From NCBI RefSeq assembly GCF_002009015.1, contig NZ_LZDE01000333.1:1-51701 (forward strand): 51,701 bases of DNA. Reading direction: 5' to 3'. How positions within the stretch are numbered: the stretch's first letter is position 1; each line of letters opens with the position of its first letter. Of this stretch, positions 42,078-50,380 are shown piece by piece. Position numbers and translations under genes: made by a program. The notes below the pieces were generated by a model. The model had not been told where the DNA came from and searched no databases. It saw only the letters and a list, made by a program, of their open reading frames with translations. This DNA comes from Microbulbifer mangrovi (GTDB lineage: Bacteria; Pseudomonadota; Gammaproteobacteria; Pseudomonadales; Cellvibrionaceae).

Positions 42078-42464
42078 ATGAAGAGCATTGTCAAAAAAGG
42101 CCTGTTGGCCGCAACCGTCTTCGGCACCCTGACCCTGGGCGCCTGTGTTTCAGACGGCTATTACAGTTCCGGAAGTGTGGGTTACTCCAGTTATCCCTAC
42201 TCCCGCCCCTATGTCTATCCGTCCGGTAGCGTGTCCTTCTACTATTCGTCGCCACGCTACTACCGGTACGGTGGTTCCCGCTACTATCGCGGCGGTTACT
42301 ACCGTCACCGCGGTGGCTACTATCGCCACCACGGTCGCCACTACTACAACCGTCCCGGTTATCGTCCGCCCCACGGCTATCATCGTCCCGGCCGCCCGGG
42401 ACATCGCCCCGGACATGGCGGTGGACACCATCGTCACAGTGGTAGCGGACATCGTCGCCGCTAA
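42078..42464 (+). CDS. Tyr/Gly/His/Arg-rich low-complexity lipoprotein
   Basis: 128 residues. The signal peptide ends at lipobox LGAC (Cys22). The mature chain is almost entirely Tyr, Gly, Ser, Arg, His and Pro: first Tyr/Ser-rich, then repeated YYRxxGGYYRHxG units, then a His/Pro/Gly/Arg tail, giving a very basic, probably disordered protein. Ribosome site GGAGG lies 7 nt before the ATG at 42078. It joins the lipoprotein at 41709 and the DUF6515 proteins at 1663 and 8358 as a fourth exported aromatic/His-rich protein in the window. The function is unknown. Confidence 0.75.
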   Translation: MKSIVKKGLLAATVFGTLTLGACVSDGYYSSGSVGYSSYPYSRPYVYPSGSVSFYYSSPRYYRYGGSRYYRGGYYRHRGGYYRHHGRHYYNRPGYRPPHGYHRPGRPGHRPGHGGGHHRHSGSGHRRR

Positions 42465-42482
42465 TTCCGGCCAGTTGACCGG

Positions 42483-42503
42483 GGTATGAGCCCGACTCAT
42501 ACC
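42483..42503 (+). terminator. Hairpin after the low-complexity lipoprotein gene, no T-tract
   Basis: GGTATGAG-CCCGA-CTCATACC is a perfect 8-bp stem with a 5-nt loop, 18 bp after the stop codon. Only two T residues follow. Confidence 0.45.
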
Positions 42504-42576
42504 TTGGTCATACAGACCCGCAACTCCCGCCGCTGCTAGGATTTATCCAAAGAATAAGCATCTGCGGGAGTTCGCC

Positions 42577-43365
42577 GTGCAGCAGAAGAGTCAAACACAC
42601 GCAGTTCTGATCACTGGGTCCACCAGTGGTATCGGGCTTGCCATTGCCCACTGTTTCGGGCGCGCCGGTCACCATGTGATGCTGCACGGCCTCGCCGACA
42701 GCGAAACCGCGCGCACCCTGTGCAACGAATTTGCCGATTACCCCGGCAAGGTGGGATTCAGCAGTGCGGATATCTCCAGTGAAGCCGGCTGCGCGCAGCT
42801 GGTATCTGACACCCGCGAAGCCATTGGCAATCCGTCAGTACTGATTAACAATGCCGGCATCCAGCACACCGCGCCCGCCCACGAGTTCCCCGCAGACAAG
42901 TGGCATCAGATTTTGTCGATCAATCTCAGTGCCAGCTTTTTTCTCAGCCGCGACCTGCTGCCGGCCATGCGTGCCAGTGGTTGGGGCAGGGTTATCAATA
43001 TTGCCTCTGTACACGGCCTGGTGGCCTCGGAACACAAGTCCGCCTACTGCGCCGCCAAGCATGGACTGGTCGGTTTGACCAAGGTGCTCGCATTGGAAAA
43101 TGCCGACTGCAATATCACCGCCAATGCCATCTGTCCCGGCTGGGTGGAAACACCGCTGATTCAGCCGCAGATTGAAAACATTGCCCGCAAACAGCAGGTA
43201 GATCTGGAAACCGCACGCACCGAACTGGTAGGGGCCAAACAGCCGATGGCGCGGGCCACCAATCCGCAAGCAATCGGAGAACTGGCGCTGTACCTGTGCG
43301 GAGAGTTTGCCGGCACCATTACCGGTGCGGCCCTGCCGGTGGACGGTGGATGGAGCGCACAGTAG
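42577..43365 (+). CDS. bdhA: 3-hydroxybutyrate dehydrogenase (short-chain dehydrogenase)
   Basis: NAD-dependent oxidation of (R)-3-hydroxybutyrate to acetoacetate, used in turnover of polyhydroxybutyrate or ketone bodies. The 262-residue SDR has the cofactor motif TGSTSGIG (residues 14-21), NNAG (91-94), the catalytic Ser in NIASVHG, and Tyr-x-x-x-Lys in AYCAAKHG. The ICPGWVETPLIQPQI segment and a C-terminal PVDGGW are typical of the hydroxybutyrate subgroup. The start is a GTG at 42577 with GGGAG about 7 nt upstream. A LuxR-type response regulator begins 41 bp downstream and may share the transcript. No polyhydroxybutyrate synthesis gene is in the window. Confidence 0.88.
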   Translation: MQQKSQTHAVLITGSTSGIGLAIAHCFGRAGHHVMLHGLADSETARTLCNEFADYPGKVGFSSADISSEAGCAQLVSDTREAIGNPSVLINNAGIQHTAPAHEFPADKWHQILSINLSASFFLSRDLLPAMRASGWGRVINIASVHGLVASEHKSAYCAAKHGLVGLTKVLALENADCNITANAICPGWVETPLIQPQIENIARKQQVDLETARTELVGAKQPMARATNPQAIGELALYLCGEFAGTITGAALPVDGGWSAQ

Positions 43366-43406
43366 TATCCATTGCACCCGCTTCATTTATCCTTCAGGGT
43401 GCTGCT

Positions 43407-44027
43407 GTGAACTATCAATTGCTGATCGCCGACGATCACCCGCTATATCGCGACGCGCTGGCGACCACGCTTACCCCGCATTTTCCCAATGCGGAATTGC
43501 TGCAGAGCGAGGATCTGGACTCCACCCTGCAGCGGCTCGCGCAGTCGGAAATCGACCTGCTGCTGCTCGACCTGAATATGCCGGGTAGCGAGGGCTTCAG
43601 CGGCCTCGCGCGCATCCGCAACGATTTCCCCGCGGTACCGGTCGTGGTGGTTTCGGGCAGCGACAGGCATGCGGTAATCCAACAGGCGGCCGGGCTCGGC
43701 GCCAGTGGCTTCCTCTCCAAAACCGCGCGGCCAGATGAAATCCTGCAGTGTATCGAGTGTGTTCTGGCGGGGGATCAGTGGTTTAGTGAAGAGGCGCTAC
43801 AGGCAGAGAGCGAAAGTGCGCTGGCGGAAAAGCTAAGCCAGCTTACCCCGCAGCAATTGAAGATATTCCAGATGATTGCCCAGGGCATGCTGAACAAGCA
43901 GATTGCCTACGACCTGGACATCACCGAGCCCACGGTCAAAAGCCATGTGACCGCGATCCTGCGCAAGCTGGAACTGCGCGATCGCAAGCAACTGATCCGC
44001 GAGGCCCAGGCGCTGATTCAGATCTGA
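43407..44027 (+). CDS. LuxR/NarL-type response regulator (ErdR/CrbR-like)
   Basis: 206 residues. The receiver domain (1-120) has the acidic pair Asp9/Asp10, the phosphorylation site Asp55 in LLLLDLNMPG, and a conserved Lys in SKTARP. The C-terminal LuxR helix-turn-helix (about 140-200) includes LTPQQLKIFQMIAQG and KQIAYDLDITEPTVKSHV. It resembles ErdR/CrbR regulators of acetate and alcohol use in pseudomonads. The start is a GTG at 43407 with AGGGTG about 6 nt upstream. A kinase partner is not encoded nearby: the neighbouring LytS belongs with the LytTR gene. It runs behind bdhA and may regulate carbon metabolism. Confidence 0.85.
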   Translation: MNYQLLIADDHPLYRDALATTLTPHFPNAELLQSEDLDSTLQRLAQSEIDLLLLDLNMPGSEGFSGLARIRNDFPAVPVVVVSGSDRHAVIQQAAGLGASGFLSKTARPDEILQCIECVLAGDQWFSEEALQAESESALAEKLSQLTPQQLKIFQMIAQGMLNKQIAYDLDITEPTVKSHVTAILRKLELRDRKQLIREAQALIQI

Positions 44028-44028
44028 G

Positions 44029-44045
44029 CCGGGCCCCGGTTTTTG
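44029..44045 (+). terminator. Short hairpin with T-tract after the LuxR-type regulator
   Basis: CCGG-GCC-CCGG is followed by six T residues. The GC stem is only 4 bp but can extend by a G-T and an A-T pair. It sits in the 22-bp gap between convergent genes. Confidence 0.45.
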
Positions 44046-44049
44046 CACC

Positions 44050-44862
44050 TCAGATAAAGTGCTGCACCTTGTTCTTGTAGCTGCGGCTCATCTTCAAGCG
44101 CTCACCATTATTCAGCACCAGATGGTACTCGCCGTTGATGTGGGCGCAGATCTCCCGCACCCGCTTCAGGTTGACGATGGTTGACCGGTGGATGCGCTGA
44201 AAAACTTTCGGGTCCAGTTGCTGCTCCAGCTCCTTCATGGTGATACGCATAACATGGGTTTCGCCATTGGCGTGCACGCACATGTAGTCACCGGCGGCAT
44301 CAATCCAGTCGATTTCCCGCGCCGGCACCAGGGTGATCTTGCCGGAATCCTTGATCGCGATTTTTTCCGGAAAGCGACTGCCGCCCAGCTCCCCCGCCGC
44401 CAGCTTGACCTCCAGGGACTCCGGGGATTCCTGAGTAAGATCCGCCACGGCCTCGAGTAACTGCTCGCGCTGGGCCGCCAGGTTTTCACTGCCGAGCTTC
44501 TCGCGCACCCGCTGCATCGCGCGACTGAGACGATCCTCTTCAATGGGCTTCAATACATAGTCCACTGCGTTGACCTCGAACGCCTCCACCGCGTATTGAT
44601 CGTAAGCAGTGACAAATACGATCTGCGGCATTTCGTCTTTCGGCAACAGCTGCACCAGCTCCAGCCCGGTCACCCCCGGCATCTGGATGTCGAGGAACGC
44701 AACATCCGGTTTAAGCTGTTCGATCTGCTCTTTTGCCTCGCGGCCATTGCCGCATTCGGCCACCACTTCGACCCCGCCCAGGTTTTCCAGGCGCAGCCGC
44801 AAGCCGCGCCGGGCCAGAGGCTCATCATCCACGATAATGACTTTCAGACTGTCGCTACTCAC
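44050..44862 (-). CDS. LytTR-family response regulator
   Basis: 270 residues. An N-terminal receiver domain (6-125) carries the phosphorylation site Asp58 in AFLDIQMPG, and a C-terminal LytTR DNA-binding domain (about 165-268) includes FQRIHRSTIVNLKRV and KMSRSYKNKV. The start is a GTG at 44862 with GGAG 9 nt upstream. It follows the LytS-type kinase by 63 bp and the two form a two-component system, which in this family senses cell-wall or nutrient signals or controls secreted products. AlgR is the best-known pseudomonad relative, but the haem-gene context of algR is missing here. Confidence 0.92.
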   Translation of the reverse strand: MSSDSLKVIIVDDEPLARRGLRLRLENLGGVEVVAECGNGREAKEQIEQLKPDVAFLDIQMPGVTGLELVQLLPKDEMPQIVFVTAYDQYAVEAFEVNAVDYVLKPIEEDRLSRAMQRVREKLGSENLAAQREQLLEAVADLTQESPESLEVKLAAGELGGSRFPEKIAIKDSGKITLVPAREIDWIDAAGDYMCVHANGETHVMRITMKELEQQLDPKVFQRIHRSTIVNLKRVREICAHINGEYHLVLNNGERLKMSRSYKNKVQHFI

Positions 44863-44925
44863 CGCTTATCACTCCATTCATACAAACTTTCCCCCGCGCT
44901 GTACCCCGGTACCGCGCTCCCTGTG

Positions 44926-46014
44926 TCAGTCCCGCTCAAACGGAATCCGCAGATGCACCGCGAGTCCGCCCTCCGGGCGATTACAGAAACGGGTCTTCTG
45001 CTCGACACCATATAGCGCCTGCAGGCGCTCGCAGGTGTTGCGAATACCCACACCGCTGCCACTGCCCAGCCGCGCCAGCTCTGCCTCGGGAACCCCGGGA
45101 CCATTGTCACTGATTTCCAGTAACAACTCGCCGGCAAACACCCGCGCCTTGATGGTGATCTGTCCACCCCACTCCCGCTGGGAGATACCGTATTTGATGG
45201 CGTTCTCAACGATTGGTTGCAGCAGCAGACTGGGAACCAGCGCCTCGGGAGCCTCGCCATCGAGATCCACATTTACCTGCAGGCGATCGGCAAAGCGCAC
45301 TTTCTCGATATCCAGATACAGCATCAGCGCCTCCACCTCTTTCGCCAGCGTCACCTTCTGCATCGGGTCATTGTCCAGCGAATGACGCAGGAACTGGGAC
45401 AGGCGCGTCACCATGCTGTTCGCCGTCTTGCCGTCCTGCTCCAGAATCAGGGTAGAGATAGCGTTCAGGGTGTTGAACAGGAAATGCGGGTTAAGCTGGT
45501 AGCGCAGCATCTTCAGCTGCGACTGGTGCGCAATGGATTCCGCTTTCAGCGCTTTTTCCTGCTGAAGCAGGGACGCCTGATAGTACTTGATACCGTAATA
45601 AAGTGCCGTCCAGGTCATGTAGATCAGGAAGGAATAGGAAAACCAGTAGACCGCTAGCACCACCGGGTGCTCATCACTCTCCCTGCCATACAGCCACAGG
45701 GATCCGCCAAATTTGATCGCCGCCCACAGTGCGGCGCCCACCACGATGACGCCGAGCGTGCCTAGCAGACGCTGTGCCGGCTGCTGGTTCCACAGCCGCT
45801 GGAAGCCCCGGCGCATACCCTCGGAGATCGCGATACCGGATGCAGTGGCCACGGCGATATAACCGGTGTAGAGCCAGTGGCTCTCGACCCAGAAAAAGCC
45901 GCCGATAAACGTCAGCAGGGTATAGCCAGCCCAGCCACTCCACTGCAGCGCCCGGTACTGGTTGCGCTCGGATCCCAGCCACTCGGACAGCCAATTGAAA
46001 ACAGAAGTACCCAT
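44926..46014 (-). CDS. LytS/AlgZ-type sensor histidine kinase
   Basis: 362 residues. Four membrane helices fill residues 25-145 without a recognisable sensor fold. The cytoplasmic half is the His_kinase (PF06580) type: the phospho-accepting His177 lies in YQLNPHFLFNTLNAIS, followed by an ATPase with PSLLLQPIVENAIKYG and GSGSGVGIRN. This class pairs with LytTR regulators, and such a gene is the next one on the strand. The start ATG at 46014 has GGAGAATT directly upstream. The signal sensed is unknown. Confidence 0.92.
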   Translation of the reverse strand: MGTSVFNWLSEWLGSERNQYRALQWSGWAGYTLLTFIGGFFWVESHWLYTGYIAVATASGIAISEGMRRGFQRLWNQQPAQRLLGTLGVIVVGAALWAAIKFGGSLWLYGRESDEHPVVLAVYWFSYSFLIYMTWTALYYGIKYYQASLLQQEKALKAESIAHQSQLKMLRYQLNPHFLFNTLNAISTLILEQDGKTANSMVTRLSQFLRHSLDNDPMQKVTLAKEVEALMLYLDIEKVRFADRLQVNVDLDGEAPEALVPSLLLQPIVENAIKYGISQREWGGQITIKARVFAGELLLEISDNGPGVPEAELARLGSGSGVGIRNTCERLQALYGVEQKTRFCNRPEGGLAVHLRIPFERD

Positions 46015-46146
46015 AATTCTCCAAAATGCGCAGAAAGTGCGCCAATCTGGGAAAATAGACTAATTGACGTTGGCCGTGGACGAAATACCACCAAACGCAA
46101 CAATCTGACAGACTGCCGCAGAATGCGGCTCAGGATGAGGTGCAGG

Positions 46147-46605
46147 ATGAATTACTGGCTATTCAAGTCAGAACCGGACGAATACAGCCTTGCGGATCTG
46201 AAGGGCGAACCGGGCAAAACCGGCCGCTGGGACGGTATCCGCAACTACCAGGCGCGCAATTTCCTGCGGGATGCGGTGCGGGAGGGCGACGGCGTGCTCT
46301 TCTACCACAGCGCCTGCAAGGTGCCCGCGGTGGTGGGCACCGCCCAGGTAGTCAGGGCCGCCTATGCCGATCCGGCGCAGTTCGACCCGGAGAGCAAATA
46401 CTTCGACCCCAAGGCGAGCCCGGAAAATCCGCGCTGGTTCTGCGTGGATATCCAGTGGCAGAGCGAATTTGCCCACCCGGTGCCGTTGAAACAGATCAAG
46501 CAGGACCCGGAACTGGCGGAGATGGTACTGGTGAAGCAGGGACGCCTGTCCATCCAGCCGGTGACCGCGGAGGAGTGGCGGACCCTGAGCCGACTCGGGA
46601 ACTAA
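46147..46605 (+). CDS. EVE domain protein (thymocyte nuclear protein 1 family)
   Basis: 152 residues making a single EVE (PUA-like) domain: MNYWLFKSEPDEYSL, GRWDGIRNYQARNFLR and DGVLFYHSACKVPAVVGTAQVV are the hallmarks. EVE domains bind modified bases in DNA or RNA, and this stand-alone bacterial form is widespread with no settled role. Frame continues open upstream, but the ATG at 46147, with GAGGT about 7 nt before it, is the conserved start. It is divergent from lytS across 132 bp and converges on the nitroreductase gene with a 20-bp gap. Confidence 0.93.
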   Translation: MNYWLFKSEPDEYSLADLKGEPGKTGRWDGIRNYQARNFLRDAVREGDGVLFYHSACKVPAVVGTAQVVRAAYADPAQFDPESKYFDPKASPENPRWFCVDIQWQSEFAHPVPLKQIKQDPELAEMVLVKQGRLSIQPVTAEEWRTLSRLGN

Positions 46606-46625
46606 CCCCGGTCAGGCAAAGGCGG

Positions 46626-47294
46626 TCAAAAGAACTCAGCGATCTCCTCCAGCGGCTTCTTGTCGATCGCCGGCACCTCGGTATTTTCTGCGGGCAGCCC
46701 TGCCACCACGATCATATAGGGGCGCTCCGATGTCGGGCGTTTCAGAATGGTGTTGAGAAACTTCATCGGACTCGGGGTATGGGTGAGCGTGGCCACACCC
46801 GCATCGTGCAGCGCTGCCAGCAACATGCCGGTGGCGATGCCAACCGATTCGGCGGTGTAGTAATTTTTGCGCTGCTCGCCCTGCTCCCCTTCGGAGAACT
46901 TCTTCAGGAAAATCACGATCAGGTAGGGCGCAGTTTCCAGAAAGGGCTTTTGCGCATCGGTACCGAGGGGTGCCAGGGCATCCAGCCATTCCTCCGAGGC
47001 GCGCCGCGCATAGAATTCCCGCTCTTCGGCCTCCGCCGCCTGCCGAATTTCTTTTTTCACCGCCGCCGACTCTACCACGCAGAAGTGCCACGGCTGCATG
47101 TTCGCACCACTGGGTGCACTGCCGGCGGTTAGCACGGCCTGTTCTATCACTTCACGGGGCACGGGATTACTTGAGAAATCGCGCACCGAGCGACGCTGTT
47201 TCATGTGCTGATAAAACGCCCTGGCCCGCGCCACCATCGTCGTATCGTCAAGCCGTTCAAATTCCAGCGGAATAAATCCCTCAGCATGCGCCAT
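46626..47294 (-). CDS. Nitroreductase family flavoprotein (iodotyrosine deiodinase-like)
   Basis: 222 residues of the FMN-dependent nitroreductase fold: the N-terminal [16 protein letters not shown] (FMN phosphate site), [19 protein letters not shown], and a late [16 protein letters not shown] helix. The length and the PSGANMQPW segment place it nearer the iodotyrosine-deiodinase/BluB branch than NfsB. The substrate is unknown. The ATG at 47294 lies just after the stop of the DUF3094 gene, with AGGG about 11 nt upstream inside it. A GTG at 47306, overlapping that gene, is the alternative. The two genes are clearly one operon. Confidence 0.88.
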   Translation of the reverse strand: MAHAEGFIPLEFERLDDTTMVARARAFYQHMKQRRSVRDFSSNPVPREVIEQAVLTAGSAPSGANMQPWHFCVVESAAVKKEIRQAAEAEEREFYARRASEEWLDALAPLGTDAQKPFLETAPYLIVIFLKKFSEGEQGEQRKNYYTAESVGIATGMLLAALHDAGVATLTHTPSPMKFLNTILKRPTSERPYMIVVAGLPAENTEVPAIDKKPLEEIAEFF

Positions 47295-47295
47295 A

Positions 47296-47499
47296 TCAAA
47301 CGACACCCTTGGTGCGTGCGATCACCAGACTGAGAAGCGAGAGTGCGGTAAGCACCGCGAGGATCACGCCGAGCAGCAGGAACGGGCGAAACGGCTTGCG
47401 TTCAACATCGTTGTAGCCACTTTTCAGGTAGGCATCGACCTTGGCCTGATCTTCGTCGGAAAGCTTTTTGGGTGGGATCGGGGCGTCATTTTCAGACAT
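47296..47499 (-). CDS. DUF3094 family small membrane protein
   Basis: 67 residues: a polar N-terminal half ([27 protein letters not shown]) and one membrane helix (residues 43-61). The VERKPFRP motif just before the helix is characteristic of DUF3094, a small inner-membrane family found in pseudomonads and relatives. No function is known. It is immediately upstream of the nitroreductase gene with one base between stop and ATG, so the two are translated from one message. Confidence 0.85.
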   Translation of the reverse strand: MSENDAPIPPKKLSDEDQAKVDAYLKSGYNDVERKPFRPFLLLGVILAVLTALSLLSLVIARTKGVV

Positions 47500-47559
47500 G
47501 AGGATCTGACCTCAGGGTTATTATTGTGATGCCCCGAGTCTAGAAGAATCTCCACAACG

Positions 47560-47583
47560 AAAAAAGCCCCGCAGAGCGGGGCT
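47560..47583 (-). terminator. Rho-independent terminator of the acyl-CoA dehydrogenase gene
   Basis: On the minus strand AGCCCCGC-TCT-GCGGGGCT is an 8-bp perfect stem followed by six T residues. It lies 35 bp after the acyl-CoA dehydrogenase stop and just ahead of the DUF3094 gene, separating the two transcripts. Confidence 0.88.
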
Positions 47584-47617
47584 GATCAGCAGATCAATTC
47601 GTTTGTTCTTTTCTGGC

Positions 47618-49399
<1,782 letters not shown>

Positions 49400-49455
49400 T
49401 TTCTCGCCTCATTTTTCTGAATCTGGTCAATCTGGCGGGCAATTCAATCACCCGT

Positions 49456-49473
49456 TTCAAACATTTGTTTGAA
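49456..49473. promoter_or_regulatory. PsrA-type operator of the acyl-CoA dehydrogenase gene
   Basis: TTCAAACA-TT-TGTTTGAA is a perfect 8-bp inverted repeat. Its core CAAAC-ATTT-GTTTG (49458-49471) meets the PsrA consensus (G/C)AAAC-N2-4-GTTT(G/C) exactly. PsrA is the TetR-family repressor that releases fatty-acid-degradation genes when long-chain fatty acids bind. The site starts at the -10 box and covers the expected transcription start. Confidence 0.6.
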
Positions 49474-49500
49474 TTTAGAATCAACCTTCCTCTTTGTCAA
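49472..49500 (-). promoter_or_regulatory. Sigma-70 promoter of the acyl-CoA dehydrogenase gene
   Basis: On the minus strand a perfect TTGACA (49500-49495) and TAAATT (49477-49472) are 17 bp apart, the best-spaced promoter in the window. Its -10 box touches the PsrA-like operator. The leader to the ATG is about 65 nt. Confidence 0.65.
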
Positions 49501-49713
49501 CGCAACGACCTGACAGCGCACACCCAAACCCAAGCGAAAACCATATTGTCAAGATAAAAAAGGGACAACTACTGGTTAATTTGACCATGACCAATTAGTC
49601 AGTTCTCCCAGGCAATTTTATTGAGGCGCGCCCGTCATGGCGCGTCATTTGGTTACAGTTGCAACCTTTCTCACAAATGATTTATCCGGAAAGGCTGCCT
49701 GTTGACAGACAAA

Positions 49714-49739
49714 CGTGATCACATTCACGAATTTATAAA
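49714..49739 (+). promoter_or_regulatory. CRP-like site next to a TATAAA box
   Basis: CGTGA-TCACAT-TCACG (49714-49729) is a palindrome close to the CRP consensus TGTGA-N6-TCACA, with both outer bases changed symmetrically. Five bases later comes TATAAA (49734-49739). A perfect TTGACA at 49702 is 26 bp from this box, too far to pair. If the TATAAA is used, the site would be centred near -24, a position that suits repression more than activation. Confidence 0.35.
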
Positions 49740-49768
49740 ATAAAAATCCGTAAAGGAGCCATATCGTA

Positions 49769-50350
49769 ATGAGACTTCCAGCTCTCAAAACCACTACCAC
49801 ACTACTCGCCATCACCCTGGCTACTGCCGGCTGCGTCAAGATGGACGGCAAGGTCAACGGCGGCGGCACCATGAATTCCATGGGTGGCGCCGGCAAAGCA
49901 GTCATGACCTTCAACGCCGAGCGCTGTGACGCACAACCGGTTAAAGGGCAGGTGAACTTCCAGGACAAAACTGCCATCGATTGGGAAAACGACGGTGGCG
50001 TTAGTTTTCGGGCCAACGTAGTGGAGGCGGGTTTATGTGGAGAAGATATTGAATTTAGCGGGGACGCAGCGCTGGCCTGTGACCAGCGGTGCGGCCCCGG
50101 TGAATTCGAGGTGACCTTCGAATACGACTCCACCAACCCGCAGCTGCCTGGCGAGGGCACCGGTGTCGCCTGTCTGGTCGACTGGGGCGAGGGTGTCAAT
50201 GCGTCCTACCGCATCAATGGCATGGCCAGCATCAGTGTCGATACCGGCCCATTTTCCAGCTATGCCAATCGCGGCGCGCTGAGCGGCAACGTACAGACCC
50301 AGGAATGCCCTTCCACCAAAAACGATAAAAACGACGAAGAAAACGGCTGA
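49769..50350 (+). CDS. Lipoprotein of unknown function upstream of a subtilisin-like protease
   Basis: 193 residues. The lipobox TAGC (Cys22) ends the signal peptide. The mature protein starts with a Gly/Met/Asn-rich stretch, then a beta-rich domain with six cysteines (ERCDA, GLCGED, LACDQRCG, VACLVD and QECP), suggesting disulfides and a periplasmic or surface location. The acidic tail is KNDKNDEENG. AAAGGAG precedes the ATG by about 9 nt. The S8 protease starts 30 bp downstream, so the two are probably an operon. A role as partner, chaperone or inhibitor of the protease is a guess from position only. Confidence 0.75.
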   Translation: MRLPALKTTTTLLAITLATAGCVKMDGKVNGGGTMNSMGGAGKAVMTFNAERCDAQPVKGQVNFQDKTAIDWENDGGVSFRANVVEAGLCGEDIEFSGDAALACDQRCGPGEFEVTFEYDSTNPQLPGEGTGVACLVDWGEGVNASYRINGMASISVDTGPFSSYANRGALSGNVQTQECPSTKNDKNDEENG

Positions 50351-50380
50351 TCGCCCGCAAAAGAATAAAAAGGTGAATTC

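Larger units (their letters stand above)
49400..49768. other. Divergent control region of the acyl-CoA dehydrogenase and lipoprotein genes
   Basis: 369 bp holding the minus-strand promoter and PsrA-like operator (49456-49500) and, on the plus side, a CRP-like palindrome with a TATAAA box (49714-49739). The part between (about 49505-49700) has no feature I can name. Confidence 0.65.

Noticed and set aside
49702-49739. TTGACA at 49702 paired with TATAAA at 49734 as a promoter
   Set aside because: The spacing is 26 bp, well beyond the usual 16-18.
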